Shown: piece after piece, positions 26,476 to 34,878 of the stretch
How positions within the stretch are numbered: the stretch's first letter is position 1
How the letters are laid out: each line of letters starts with the position of its first letter
Assembly (NCBI GenBank): GCA_017449525.1
Contig: JAFTFL010000002.1
Coordinates: forward strand, 1 to 64,000
DNA length: 64,000 nucleotides
Direction: 5' to 3'
From: Bacteroidales bacterium
GTDB taxonomy: Bacteria; Bacteroidota; Bacteroidia; Bacteroidales; P3
Translations under genes and position numbers: made by a program
The notes under the pieces: generated by a model
Seen by the model: only the letters and a program-made list of their open reading frames with translations
What the model was told of the DNA's origin: nothing
Database searches by the model: none

Positions 26476-28515
26476 TCAGATGCGGCGCAAATTGCGCCAC
26501 ACAATGGCAACATCAATGCTCACCTTGTAGTTGCGAGCATATTGCAGATTGAGTTGTTGGGGGGTGATGAAGCGGTAGGCTTCCGACATATCACACAGGG
26601 AGAAGACCCCTCGGCGTATGGGGGGCAGCACTTCTTGCGAGGTGGTAGGCTGCGCGGAGGCGTTGGGTGTGGTGGACAATGGGCTGCTGTTGTGGTCGTC
26701 AGCGCTGAGCGACGGTGCATAGCCCACCCAGCTGTATCGTCCTATGAGCACCGATAGGCAGCGACTGAAGTAGTGGCGCTTGTATTTTTGTAGCGGTAGT
26801 AAGAAAGGGAAAAAGAGAAGGAGAAGAAGTGATGAGCCGATGTCGAACAACCGTTTGTAACGGCGATTGAGACTGGTCGACACCGCGTTGATGTCGACGG
26901 TGTAGAGGTCATCGGCACTATTGATAACAGTGCTTCCGACGAGAAAGTCGGCGCTCTCGGGGGCAATTTTGTAGGCCACGCCAGTGGTGGTCAGTTGCGC
27001 CATGTGGCTGATGATGTCGCGCGTGGAGAGGTCTTTGCCACAGAAGATGACCTCGGTGGCCTTGTAGTAGCGGATGAGTTCGGCCAGTTGGCCGATGTTG
27101 CCAATGAAGTAGTCGTTGGTCGTGGCAGTTGGCGATGGAGCAGACTCTTCAAGAGAGTTGTTGATGGACACGCAGCCGACAAAAGTGGGCGTAGAACCGA
27201 AGGTGTGGACAAGTTGTTGTACGCGAGTGCACTCGCTTTGGCTCCCAACAATGAGCAGATTGCGCTTGGTCTGGCGACCAGCGTTGAACCCTTTGATACC
27301 CATCAGTCCGAGCAGTCCGCGTATGCCTACGGCTGCCAGCATGGACCACAAGGCTCCCAGCAGAAGCAGCGTGCGGGAATAGCGCAGCGACTCGTTGAGC
27401 ATGGAGTAGAAAACGACAAGGAGAGCCGTGCCCAGAGCCATGCCTTGAAACATGCGTCCCTTGCGGATGGGACGGTCGTAGCCCCCACGGAGCCAGCCGC
27501 CAGCCATCAGAATGAGGATGTAGAGCGGTATGACAACGGTGGTATATACCGGTGGGTAATAATCAATATTGTCTGCCCAAAGTGAGGCCCAAGCCCACTT
27601 GATGCCGAGAAATCCCGCATAGGCCACTACGAAATCGGCCACGGGAAGTGCCACTTGAGCCAACAGCCGTTTGAGAAAAGAGAGTCCGGCACGAGCCCAG
27701 ATAGCGATGTCAATCAGGGTGGTGTAGAGCTTGGCATTGGTTCCGCTGAAGTAGCGTCGCGCAAAGATTGACATAGCGTTGTAGAAGGTATAGACATAGT
27801 TGAGGCTACCCTTCTTTGTACTCTCTCCCTTGTAATGGATAATGCGAGTCTCGGGCATGTAGTAGTTCTTGAACCCTGCCAGCCTGATGCGCCAAGAGAA
27901 ATCGATGTCTTCACCGTACATGAAGTAGCTCTCGTCAAGCAGTCCCACCTTAGAGAGTGCCTCTTGACTTATCATGAGAAAAGCCCCAGGTAGTATCTCA
28001 ATCTCGTTGGTCTCGTCATCGCTGAGGTGCCCCATGTAGTAGGCTGCAATGACAGGATGATGAGGGAAGAGGCGGATGAGGCCTGAGATTTTGAAGAAAG
28101 AGGTCTTGGGCGACGGGAAACCACGCTTGCTCTCTTTGAGGTATTGCCCTTCGCCATTAATCATTTTCACGCCCAGCCCACCGCATTCGGGGTGTGCGTC
28201 CATAAACGACAGACACTTGTGGAAAGTGTCGGGCTCAACCAGGGTGTCGGGGTTGAGCAGTAGGACACGCCGACCGCTACACTGCGAGATGGCCTGATTG
28301 TTTGCTTTGGCAAAGCCCACGTTGTCGACATTAGCTATCAGATGCACCATAGGGAAGCGTTGGCTTACCATGGCGACACTGCCATCTACCGAGTTGTTGT
28401 CGACTACCCATATTTCAGTGTCGATACCTCGAGAGGCAACGAGGACGGACTCCAAGCACTGCTCTAAGAAGTAGCGTACATTATAGTTGACGATGACAAC
28501 GGAGAGCTCTTTCAT
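26476..28515 (-). CDS. Glycosyltransferase 2 fused to a degenerate polyprenyl sugar-transferase-like membrane domain
   Basis: From ATG 28515, residues 1-300 form a GT2 domain (LSVVIVNYNV; WVVDNNSVDGS; LLLNPDTLV; GEDIDFSWRIRLAGF). Then come four or five membrane segments at about 315-420, a Rossmann-like segment (NLLIVGSQSE), and a C-terminal KRLFDIGSSLLLLLFFPFLLP helix as in polyisoprenyl-phosphate sugar transferases. The usual catalytic region after that helix (GPVFFKQ-type and KFRSM-type motifs) is missing, replaced by a short VLIGRYSWVGYAP stretch. The protein is therefore probably a membrane-tethered GT2 enzyme for an envelope glycan. It lies 16 nt after the ZIP gene. Confidence 0.8.
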   Translation of the reverse strand: MKELSVVIVNYNVRYFLEQCLESVLVASRGIDTEIWVVDNNSVDGSVAMVSQRFPMVHLIANVDNVGFAKANNQAISQCSGRRVLLLNPDTLVEPDTFHKCLSFMDAHPECGGLGVKMINGEGQYLKESKRGFPSPKTSFFKISGLIRLFPHHPVIAAYYMGHLSDDETNEIEILPGAFLMISQEALSKVGLLDESYFMYGEDIDFSWRIRLAGFKNYYMPETRIIHYKGESTKKGSLNYVYTFYNAMSIFARRYFSGTNAKLYTTLIDIAIWARAGLSFLKRLLAQVALPVADFVVAYAGFLGIKWAWASLWADNIDYYPPVYTTVVIPLYILILMAGGWLRGGYDRPIRKGRMFQGMALGTALLVVFYSMLNESLRYSRTLLLLGALWSMLAAVGIRGLLGLMGIKGFNAGRQTKRNLLIVGSQSECTRVQQLVHTFGSTPTFVGCVSINNSLEESAPSPTATTNDYFIGNIGQLAELIRYYKATEVIFCGKDLSTRDIISHMAQLTTTGVAYKIAPESADFLVGSTVINSADDLYTVDINAVSTSLNRRYKRLFDIGSSLLLLLFFPFLLPLQKYKRHYFSRCLSVLIGRYSWVGYAPSLSADDHNSSPLSTTPNASAQPTTSQEVLPPIRRGVFSLCDMSEAYRFITPQQLNLQYARNYKVSIDVAIVWRNLRRI

Positions 28516-28531
28516 GAAACATGTGCAAGGG

Positions 28532-29287
28532 TTAGCCGTACAATTCCGCGCATCCTGGTACGAGATAGGCTGCTGCGGTGGCAATGAGAATCAAGAGAAG
28601 TTGAGCCCAAGTGATACGGTGATGGTCTCCACTAAAAAGAATGCCGACGGCAATGTGGAGCAAAATGCCCACGACAACTCCCATGAGGAGCTCCATGGCG
28701 GTTTCGGAAGTGCTGAGAGTGCAGAGGGCTGTCAATGAGCCGAGCGGAGCCATGACGGCAAAAAGTAGTAGGATGAGCAAACTCTGAATGAGGGAAAGGT
28801 GGCGGTCGAGCATCAGGCCGATGAGGATGCAGGCAATGGGAATGTTGTGCAACACAATACCCCACAGCAATCCTTGATGGACATCCCCACCCGTGTCGAC
28901 GAGGGGCATACCCTCGATAAAAGAATGGATGCACAATCCTGCCATAAGACCAGTAAGCGAGACTTTGTTCACGTCGGGACTTTGGGAAGAGGAGGAATGA
29001 CAATGCTCCGCCCCGTGGGTAAGCCGCTCGATGAGGAGTTGAAGCAGAAATCCTGCCATGACCATGACCCCAATCTTGAAGCCTAAAGGAGTTTCGGCTC
29101 CATGCAAATACATGTGAGGTACAAGATTAATGAAGCAGGAGGCCAACAGGAATGCCCCTCCAAATAATGAGATAGCTTGGAGCACCTGTTCACTCAACTT
29201 GTGGCGCAACAGGAAGAGCGGGCTCCACAATACCACACCACCCACAAGAATAACGTAGGCTCCGACGGCAGCAGTAGAAAGGGTCAT
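28532..29287 (-). CDS. ZIP family metal transporter
   Basis: The 251-residue protein has about eight hydrophobic segments. The family metal-binding helix IV reads GLCIHSFIEGMPL and helix V reads GIVLHNIPIACIL; the His-Ser/His-Asn positions fit zinc or other divalent cation transport. A His-Ser-rich loop (EHCHSSSSQSPD) lies in the variable cytoplasmic region. It overlaps the thiamine-binding-like gene by 4 nt. The metal cannot be told from the sequence. Confidence 0.85.
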   Translation of the reverse strand: MTLSTAAVGAYVILVGGVVLWSPLFLLRHKLSEQVLQAISLFGGAFLLASCFINLVPHMYLHGAETPLGFKIGVMVMAGFLLQLLIERLTHGAEHCHSSSSQSPDVNKVSLTGLMAGLCIHSFIEGMPLVDTGGDVHQGLLWGIVLHNIPIACILIGLMLDRHLSLIQSLLILLLFAVMAPLGSLTALCTLSTSETAMELLMGVVVGILLHIAVGILFSGDHHRITWAQLLLILIATAAAYLVPGCAELYG

Positions 29288-29592
29288 TGCTCGGAAGTTA
29301 GTCGGTCTTCAACAGCTTGCACTTTGTGTTTTAACATGTTGTTGCGGTCTTTGCGGATATCCATCGTAAGGGTTGTATACACACGGTTGCAGGCTGGCTC
29401 CAAAATGTGGTAGCAGTTGGACACGACTTGCGTAGCCTGTTCAATGGTGTCCGTTTCGACAAGTGTACCCATGGCCGTGAGCTGGCACGGGTAGCCACTA
29501 CGCCTGATTTCTGCTACTACTTGGCTTACATAGCTGCTAACGCTCTCTCCCTTATCTGTTGGAAACATAGCAAATTCAAGAAGGACTGACAT
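29284..29592 (-). CDS. Thiamine-binding-like protein, MTH1187/YkoF family
   Basis: The 102-residue protein has a ferredoxin-like pattern: VLLEFAMFPTDKGESVS..., YPCQLTAMGTLVETDT and VYTTLTMDIRKDR. Family members (DUF77/MTH1187) bind thiamine or are of unknown function. ATG 29592 is chosen over an upstream ATG that would cross the promoter. The stop overlaps the ZIP gene start by 4 nt. The promoter has a 20-bp palindrome over its -33 region, suggesting regulated expression. Confidence 0.82.
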   Translation of the reverse strand: MSVLLEFAMFPTDKGESVSSYVSQVVAEIRRSGYPCQLTAMGTLVETDTIEQATQVVSNCYHILEPACNRVYTTLTMDIRKDRNNMLKHKVQAVEDRLTSEQ

Positions 29593-29618
29593 GTCGTATT
29601 TTCTATTTGTAGTGGATG

Positions 29619-29664
29619 CAAAGATACAAAAAAGTGCGCACTTCAAAGTGTCGTACGACACTTT
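29619..29664 (-). promoter_or_regulatory. Promoter with a 20-bp palindrome overlapping the -33 element
   Basis: On the minus strand, TATCTTTG (plus-strand CAAAGATA, 29619-29626) is the -7 box and TTTG (plus-strand 29644-29647) the -33 box, 17 nt apart. The perfect palindrome AAAGTGTCGTACGACACTTT at 29645-29664 overlaps the -33 box. Its centre is the window-wide GTCGTACGAC motif. This is where a repressor would sit. Confidence 0.6.
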
Positions 29665-29720
29665 TTTCAATTTTCATGTAGTTGAAGCATTGCGTCTTAG
29701 GACGGCGATGTCGAAGTTCA

Positions 29721-29752
29721 TTTGGCCAGTAGTGGAAAAAGCAGTACTTTTG
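29721..29752 (+). promoter_or_regulatory. Promoter of the SRP RNA gene
   Basis: TTTG at 29721-29724 and TACTTTTG at 29745-29752 are 20 nt apart, a textbook Bacteroidota -33/-7 pair. The RNA begins a few bases downstream. Confidence 0.75.
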
Positions 29753-29755
29753 CAT

Positions 29756-29858
29756 TCGGGTAAGTCTTATACGACCAGCTCCCATTGGATCCCCCAGGGC
29801 AGGAATGCAGCAAGGGCGTTTGGTTGTAGCGGTGCGATATAATCAGCTTACCCTTCTT
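29756..29858 (+). ncRNA. ffs: Signal recognition particle RNA (4.5S-type)
   Basis: The closing arms GGGTAAG (29758-29764) and CTTACCC (29847-29853) pair. The apical domain has the conserved SRP form: CAGG, a short stem GCA/TGC closed by the GGAA tetraloop, and AGCA on the 3' side (29803-29828 region). The length of about 100 nt fits the bacterial small SRP RNA. It works with Ffh to target membrane proteins. A T-rich tail (TTCTTTTAT) follows. Confidence 0.9.
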
Positions 29859-29885
29859 TTATGTCCGTAACTTTCGTTCTTCTTT

Positions 29886-30083
29886 GGCTGTGTTTATGTG
29901 GGGAGTGAAGTCGCTTGCGGAACCAGCAAGCTGTATTGCGGGTTGTTTTTGGGCTATGTTCGAGTGGGGAGTGAAGTCGCTTGTGGAACCAGTAGGCTGT
30001 ATCGCGAGTTGCTTTTGGGCTGTGTCTATGTTGCGTATGAAGTAGTATGTTGTACGGGTGAAGACATCCTCCAATTCTTCTTG
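29886..30083. repeat. 66-bp tandem repeat downstream of the SRP RNA gene
   Basis: Units start with GGCTGTG or GGCTATG at 29886, 29952 and 30018 (period 66, or three times 22); the third unit decays after about 40 bp. Units 1 and 2 differ at few positions. The minus strand can be read as a 79-residue frame with 22-residue repeats, which I do not accept as a gene. Confidence 0.8.
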
Positions 30084-30126
30084 ATTATTCCAATACAAGA
30101 AGATTGGTTATTTCAATACAAGAAGA
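30081..30126. repeat. 23-bp direct repeat
   Basis: TTGATTATTCCAATACAAGAAGA type units at 30081-30103 and 30104-30126 differ at two positions. They sit between the 66-bp and the 22-bp arrays. Confidence 0.75.
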
Positions 30127-30167
30127 CGAGTCCCACTGATGAACTGCATATTAGGACATGATCTTGT

Positions 30168-30368
30168 CCTGTTTGATTGACAGAGTAGTTTTTTCTAATT
30201 ATTAGAGTAGTTTTTCTTAATCGTTAGCATAGACCTTGATTAATAGTTAGGGTAGATCTCCCTGTTCGTCAGCGTAGACTTTATTAGTTATTAGGGTAGA
30301 CCTTGCTGATTGTTGGTGTAGTTTTTACTAACTGATAGAGTAGACAGTGCTAACTGTTGGTGTGCTCT
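30168..30368. repeat. 22-bp minisatellite, nine units, ending in the histidine kinase stop region
   Basis: Each unit carries GTAG (or ATAG) at a steady 22-bp spacing (one of 23), ending at 30188, 30210, 30232, 30255, 30277, 30299, 30321 and 30343, with a decayed ninth. The stop codon of the histidine kinase gene (30350-30352) lies inside the array. The period matches the array at 18273-18495, though the sequence differs. Confidence 0.8.
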
Positions 30369-31906
30369 CTTGTGGATAGTTTCTTTGAGAGAAGTTGTCC
30401 TTGCTGTTGCTCTTTGGGTAACTTGATGCAGAATGTGGTTCCGACGCCCTCTATGGATTCTTTGAGTGTGATTGTGCCGCGGTGGTATTCGTTCACTATA
30501 CGTTTGGCCAATGTTAAGCCGAGCCCCCATCCTCTTTTCTTTGTGGTGAACCCCGAGTCGAAGATGTGTTTTTGCTGCTTACTTGGTATGCCTCGACCCG
30601 TATCGCCAACTTCAATGAGTACGTTCTTGTTGTCGTTGATGAGGCGCAGCGTAATGGTGCCTTTCCCATTCATTGCGTCAATGGCGTTCTTGCAGAGGTT
30701 CTCGATGACCCATTCATAAAGGGTGCGGCTCAGAGGTACAACTACAGGATAGTCTGGAATGTCGATGACGTAGGTGGTTTGCTTTGAGGTGCGGTTTCGC
30801 AGGTATGCGACAGCACTACGTGTTACCGCGCAGATGTCTTCTTGTTCGAGTTCGGGTTTGTTGCCAATCTTCGAGAACCTATGGCTGATAGTCTCGAGGC
30901 GGTAGAGGTCTTTATTAATCTCTTCGACGTAATTCTCATCAAGAGTTTTGCCTTTCAGGTACTCCATCCACGCCATAAGGGACGAGATTGGGGTTCCCAA
31001 TTGGTGAGCTGTTTCTTTGGCCATGCCCACCATCATGTGGTGTGTCTGTACGTTTTGAATGGTGCGAAACAAGTTGTAGGAGATGACTATGAGTACCATG
31101 GTGATGAAGATGTAGAGCACGGGAATGTATCGCAGCATCTTCAATAAGGGTGTATCCTCAAAGAATATGTAGGCTTTGCGGTTGTAGGGCAGGGCTATAG
31201 GTATAGGGTTGTTTTTGCCCTCCATGTCGGCAATACGCGCTCGCAACTTCTGCGTTGTGTTGATTTCAGTGGTATCAATGTTGCCCGATGCCAGCACACG
31301 TGTGCGTGCGCTGTCGGTGATGACCACGGGCATTGAGGTGGAGTTGTTTGAAATCTCCTGCATAATGGAGTTGTTCACCTCGAAGATAATGCGCCGCATG
31401 TCGCTGTAGAGCTGGGTCTCCTTGTAATATAAGGTCATGGGCATGCCCCACAGCGTGTAGTGGAATGGTTCATTCTCGGAGAACTCTTTCAGCAGGCGGC
31501 CGCGCATTTTTTTGCCCTTCAAAATGTGTGGAACCGTGATGATGGAGTCCTTATCGGTAACGACAATAGGAGTATTGCTGCTGTCTACAATGTAGTGGAC
31601 GTAAGCCAAACTGAAGGCTATGTCTGTGTTCATGTCGGTGTTGTTGAACGACTCCAGGATGTCGGTATACATCTGTATCTTCCTTCGCTCATCGAGGCTC
31701 GAGTGGCGGAAGAAGGCTTCGGTGTGCTTCATCAGTTCAGTTTTCTGCACAACGGTCTTGGCCCAAAGGGTTACACGCTCTTCTTCTGTCTGTCGCAATT
31801 GGTTCACCACATGGTTTATGTAGTACAGTGCGATTAGTGCCAGCAGTATGGAGATGGTTAGGATGCTCCACTTGATGAGGGTTCGTTTGGTTGGAGTCAG
31901 CTTCAT
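30350..31906 (-). CDS. Membrane sensor histidine kinase
   Basis: From ATG 31906 the 518-residue protein has two membrane segments (about 13-32 and 260-280) flanking a periplasmic sensor region of about 225 residues. His301 lies in KETAHQLGTPIS (H-box). The ATPase domain shows ENLCKNAIDAMN (N-box), VGDTGRGIP (G1) and GWGLGLTLAKRI (G2). The signal is unknown. No response regulator gene lies in the window, so it is an orphan kinase here. It ends within a 22-bp minisatellite, so array length changes could alter its C-terminus. Confidence 0.9.
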   Translation of the reverse strand: MKLTPTKRTLIKWSILTISILLALIALYYINHVVNQLRQTEEERVTLWAKTVVQKTELMKHTEAFFRHSSLDERRKIQMYTDILESFNNTDMNTDIAFSLAYVHYIVDSSNTPIVVTDKDSIITVPHILKGKKMRGRLLKEFSENEPFHYTLWGMPMTLYYKETQLYSDMRRIIFEVNNSIMQEISNNSTSMPVVITDSARTRVLASGNIDTTEINTTQKLRARIADMEGKNNPIPIALPYNRKAYIFFEDTPLLKMLRYIPVLYIFITMVLIVISYNLFRTIQNVQTHHMMVGMAKETAHQLGTPISSLMAWMEYLKGKTLDENYVEEINKDLYRLETISHRFSKIGNKPELEQEDICAVTRSAVAYLRNRTSKQTTYVIDIPDYPVVVPLSRTLYEWVIENLCKNAIDAMNGKGTITLRLINDNKNVLIEVGDTGRGIPSKQQKHIFDSGFTTKKRGWGLGLTLAKRIVNEYHRGTITLKESIEGVGTTFCIKLPKEQQQGQLLSKKLSTREHTNS

Positions 31907-31943
31907 GGGGTGAGGAATGAGTGTGTGGGTTGTGTATGGACAA

Positions 31944-33164
31944 TTATTCCATACGAATGGTTTTAGCAGGCTCAATGCGTGCTATGTGGGTGGCAGGAAG
32001 CAGCAGTGCGAGGAAGCACACTGCCAGTGTGCCTGCGGCTACCAGCAAGTACATCCAAGGATTAATCTCCACGGGCACGTATGGCATAGAGTAGCTCTCG
32101 CTGTCCAGTTTAATGAGGTGGAACTGTTGCTGCATCAGGCTTAGCACCAGGGCTGCGCTAAGGCCTATGGCTATGCCCCGTCCTGCCAGAGTCAAGGCTT
32201 TGCTGATAAAGATGCGTCGAATGCTTCGATCCGAGGCCCCTATGGTCTTCAGCACTCCTATCATGGCCGTTTTTTCGAATATCATGATGAGCAGGCTCGA
32301 TGCAATGGCGCTGATGCAAACTATGGCCATGATAGTTAGAATGAGGATGATGTTGGAGTTGAGTAGTTGCAGCCATGAGAAGGTGGCAGGATTATCATCC
32401 ACCACAGTCGATAGTGTCAGGTCGTAGTCAATCAGTTGATACAGGTCAGAGGCTACCTTGTCCAGTTGTCCAAAATCGGTGAGGTTAACCTCGTAACCGG
32501 CCACCTGGGTTGAGCTCCATCCGTTCAAACGTTGCACTTGGCGCAGGTCGCCTATGAGGAAGTGTTCGTCAAAATCCGAGAGGTCGGTATTGTAGATGCC
32601 AGACACTGTGAAGGCGCGTGCTCTGTAGGTGTTGCCCTGCCAAAAGTAGGTGCGCACCTTGCTCCCTGTGTCAAGATGTAGCTTGGCTGCTATAGTGGAG
32701 GATACCAGCACCTCATTGCTCGGAGTGGTGTCGCTGAGGTGCGGAAGGCGACCCGCTGTAAGGGCTTGGGCAAAGAAGGTGGTGTCGTATTGCGGCGCCA
32801 TACCTTTATATATTATGCCGTGTATTTGGTCTTCCGTCTTTATCATGCCACCCTTGTTGGCGTAGCATTGTGCGTGTGCCACCCCAGGCATGTTCGCAAT
32901 GGGTGTCAGGCAAGGACGGTCGCTCTCAATGGGCACCTCTTCATAGTAGCGCCCGATGTTCTGGCTTTTGATGGTGATGTGGCTGCCGAAGCCTACTATC
33001 TTTTGTCTAATATTGTCTTGGAAGCCGTGAAGAATGCTTACAGACATTATCATGACGAGCACACCCAGTGCAATACTCCATGTGGCAATGTTGACCAGCG
33101 GGGTTGTAAATGCATGCTTTCCCTTCGAAAGCAGTCGTTGGGCGATGAATTGCTCGTAACGCAT
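31944..33164 (-). CDS. ABC transporter permease, LolE/FtsX-MacB type
   Basis: The 406-residue protein has the LolC/LolE layout: a first membrane segment at about 22-47 (NIATWSIALGVLVMIMSVSI), a periplasmic domain of about 220 residues, and three membrane segments in the C-terminal third, starting TIMAIVCISAIASSLLIMIFEKTAMIG with the cytoplasmic IGVLKTIGAS coupling loop. The family moves lipoproteins from the inner membrane or acts in mechanotransmission. No ATPase gene is adjacent. It precedes the kinase gene by 37 nt. Confidence 0.88.
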   Translation of the reverse strand: MRYEQFIAQRLLSKGKHAFTTPLVNIATWSIALGVLVMIMSVSILHGFQDNIRQKIVGFGSHITIKSQNIGRYYEEVPIESDRPCLTPIANMPGVAHAQCYANKGGMIKTEDQIHGIIYKGMAPQYDTTFFAQALTAGRLPHLSDTTPSNEVLVSSTIAAKLHLDTGSKVRTYFWQGNTYRARAFTVSGIYNTDLSDFDEHFLIGDLRQVQRLNGWSSTQVAGYEVNLTDFGQLDKVASDLYQLIDYDLTLSTVVDDNPATFSWLQLLNSNIILILTIMAIVCISAIASSLLIMIFEKTAMIGVLKTIGASDRSIRRIFISKALTLAGRGIAIGLSAALVLSLMQQQFHLIKLDSESYSMPYVPVEINPWMYLLVAAGTLAVCFLALLLPATHIARIEPAKTIRME

Positions 33165-33182
33165 GGTGTGAATGGGGGTGCA

Positions 33183-33941
33183 CTAAGCGGTGGTGTCTGG
33201 CTCGAGGGGTGTGTCGTTTTGCGGTTGAGGCTCGACTTCTGTTGACTCGACGGCGGCGGGCTCATCACCAGACTGTTCGGGGTAGGCTATTATGTTATTC
33301 CACATGCGGTAGAACAGAACAGCTCCTACCACATTGACGACTACACAGCACACTTTCAACACTGTTGAGGCGTGGAGAGAGTAGGATAGGAGAATGGCTC
33401 CCAGGGTGAGCAAGATGGAAGTCCACGACATGTGGAGTGCCCCCCTTCGGCCGAGGTCGGTCATGCCTTTGGAAGCAGCCAGCGAGAGGAAGCCTATAAT
33501 GCCCACGACACAAGCGGCAATGATGACACTGTTGCCGATAATTAGCTGCAGGGTGTTGGCCACATTCTCCAATGGCAGTATGCCGAATACGAAAAGTTGT
33601 AGCACGATGCCCGCTATGCTCAGCACAAACCCGATGCGTACCAGATAGAGCGAACGTTTGCCGCCCTGCTCAAAGAGGGTGGCAAAGCGTGAGATACCGC
33701 GCATGTAGTTGCGTATGCACACGAAGGCCAGCAGAAAGGCCAGTAGCACGTAGGCTATGTAGAGCAGGAGCTGCTTGGTAGTGATGGGGTCCGACAGGCG
33801 TCCGGTGATGGGTATGAAGAGCAGCACATTATAGAGCAGCATGAGGACGGTGGCAAAGGCTACTCCCAACGAGAGGCGTCGGGTGGCTTTGTGCCATCGG
33901 TCTTGGTCTGGTAGTGAGGGGGCGGGACTGGCCATGGGCAA
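33183..33941 (-). CDS. Multi-spanning membrane protein of unknown function
   Basis: I do not recognise this family. The 252-residue protein has six hydrophobic segments (about 24-45, 58-80, 105-127, 135-155, 170-188, 195-215), a basic N-terminus with a Pro/Ser-rich start, and a Glu/Pro/Thr-rich acidic C-terminal tail. It lies 18 nt before the LolE-type permease gene and is probably cotranscribed with it. Confidence 0.65.
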   Translation of the reverse strand: MPMASPAPSLPDQDRWHKATRRLSLGVAFATVLMLLYNVLLFIPITGRLSDPITTKQLLLYIAYVLLAFLLAFVCIRNYMRGISRFATLFEQGGKRSLYLVRIGFVLSIAGIVLQLFVFGILPLENVANTLQLIIGNSVIIAACVVGIIGFLSLAASKGMTDLGRRGALHMSWTSILLTLGAILLSYSLHASTVLKVCCVVVNVVGAVLFYRMWNNIIAYPEQSGDEPAAVESTEVEPQPQNDTPLEPDTTA

Positions 33942-34074
33942 GAAGGTGTTGGCTGAGGTGTATATATATTATAGGTGTATGGTCAAAAAGAATAGGTGGG
34001 CACCGAAAGGATAGTTTGAGTACTATACAATGAAATATGGCAACCTGGTACCCACCTATGGGAAATGTGGAACG

Positions 34075-34833
34075 TCAGAACGAGAGTGCTATGGCCACGA
34101 AGTCGTCGGCCTTGAGCGAAGCTCCTCCTATCAAACCGCCGTCCACGTCAGGATTAGCAAAAAGTTCCTTTGCGTTGTTGGGCTTGCAGCTTCCACCGTA
34201 CAGAATGCTGGTGTCATCGGCGGTGGTGGCACCGTAACGTCCACGTATCAAGCCCCGAATAAAGGCGTGCATTTCCTGTGCTTGCTGCGGTGTGGCTGTT
34301 TTGCCTGTGCCGATGGCCCACACGGGCTCGTAGGCTATGATGATGTTGCCAAAGGCGCGTTCGGACAGATGGAATAGGCCTTCTTTTAGTTGGCGCTCCA
34401 CCACTTCGAACTGTTTTCCTGCCTCGCGTTCTTCCAGCACCTCGCCGCAGCACACGATGGGCTTGATGTTGTGCCCCAGCAGGTGGTCAACTTTGTGCGC
34501 TATTTGTTCGTTGGTCTCGCCGTAATACAGGCGTCTTTCGCTATGACCCACTATGCAGTGGGTCAGTTCCAGTGAGGCAAGCATCTCGGCAGAGACCTCT
34601 CCGGTGTATGCTCCCCTTTCGTTGTCGTTGACATTCTGTGCGCCTACCATGAAGTAGGAGTCGCTCCCAAAGTCCGACAGCAGTTCAAGATATGGGAAAG
34701 GGGGGCAGACTATGAGCTCGGTTTTGTTCAGGTTGCACTTTTCGAGTGCGTCCATGAGCTGTTCGGCTAGTTCGTTGGCTTGGTCGAAGGTGAGGTTCAT
34801 CTTCCAGTTGCCTGCTACGATGTGTTTTCTCAT
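34075..34833 (-). CDS. tpiA: Triosephosphate isomerase
   Basis: This glycolytic TIM-barrel enzyme interconverts dihydroxyacetone phosphate and glyceraldehyde 3-phosphate. The N-terminal GNWKMN contains the catalytic Lys. Catalytic His is in CIVGHSERR and the catalytic Glu in AYEPVWAIGTGKTA. The phosphate-binding ILYGGS and GLIGGASL are present. The length of 252 residues is standard. It lies 45 nt after the thioredoxin-like gene. Confidence 0.97.
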   Translation of the reverse strand: MRKHIVAGNWKMNLTFDQANELAEQLMDALEKCNLNKTELIVCPPFPYLELLSDFGSDSYFMVGAQNVNDNERGAYTGEVSAEMLASLELTHCIVGHSERRLYYGETNEQIAHKVDHLLGHNIKPIVCCGEVLEEREAGKQFEVVERQLKEGLFHLSERAFGNIIIAYEPVWAIGTGKTATPQQAQEMHAFIRGLIRGRYGATTADDTSILYGGSCKPNNAKELFANPDVDGGLIGGASLKADDFVAIALSF

Positions 34834-34878
34834 GTGCTTATGATGTTTTGAGGGTGGATGTTGTGCTGTGGGTATAGT

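Noticed and set aside
29859..30098. A 79-residue minus-strand frame with 22-residue repeats
   Set aside because: It comes from the 66-bp array, has no start signals, and abuts the SRP RNA.
18273..30368. CRISPR array for the 22-bp repeats
   Set aside because: Units are contiguous, without unique spacers, and no cas genes are present.
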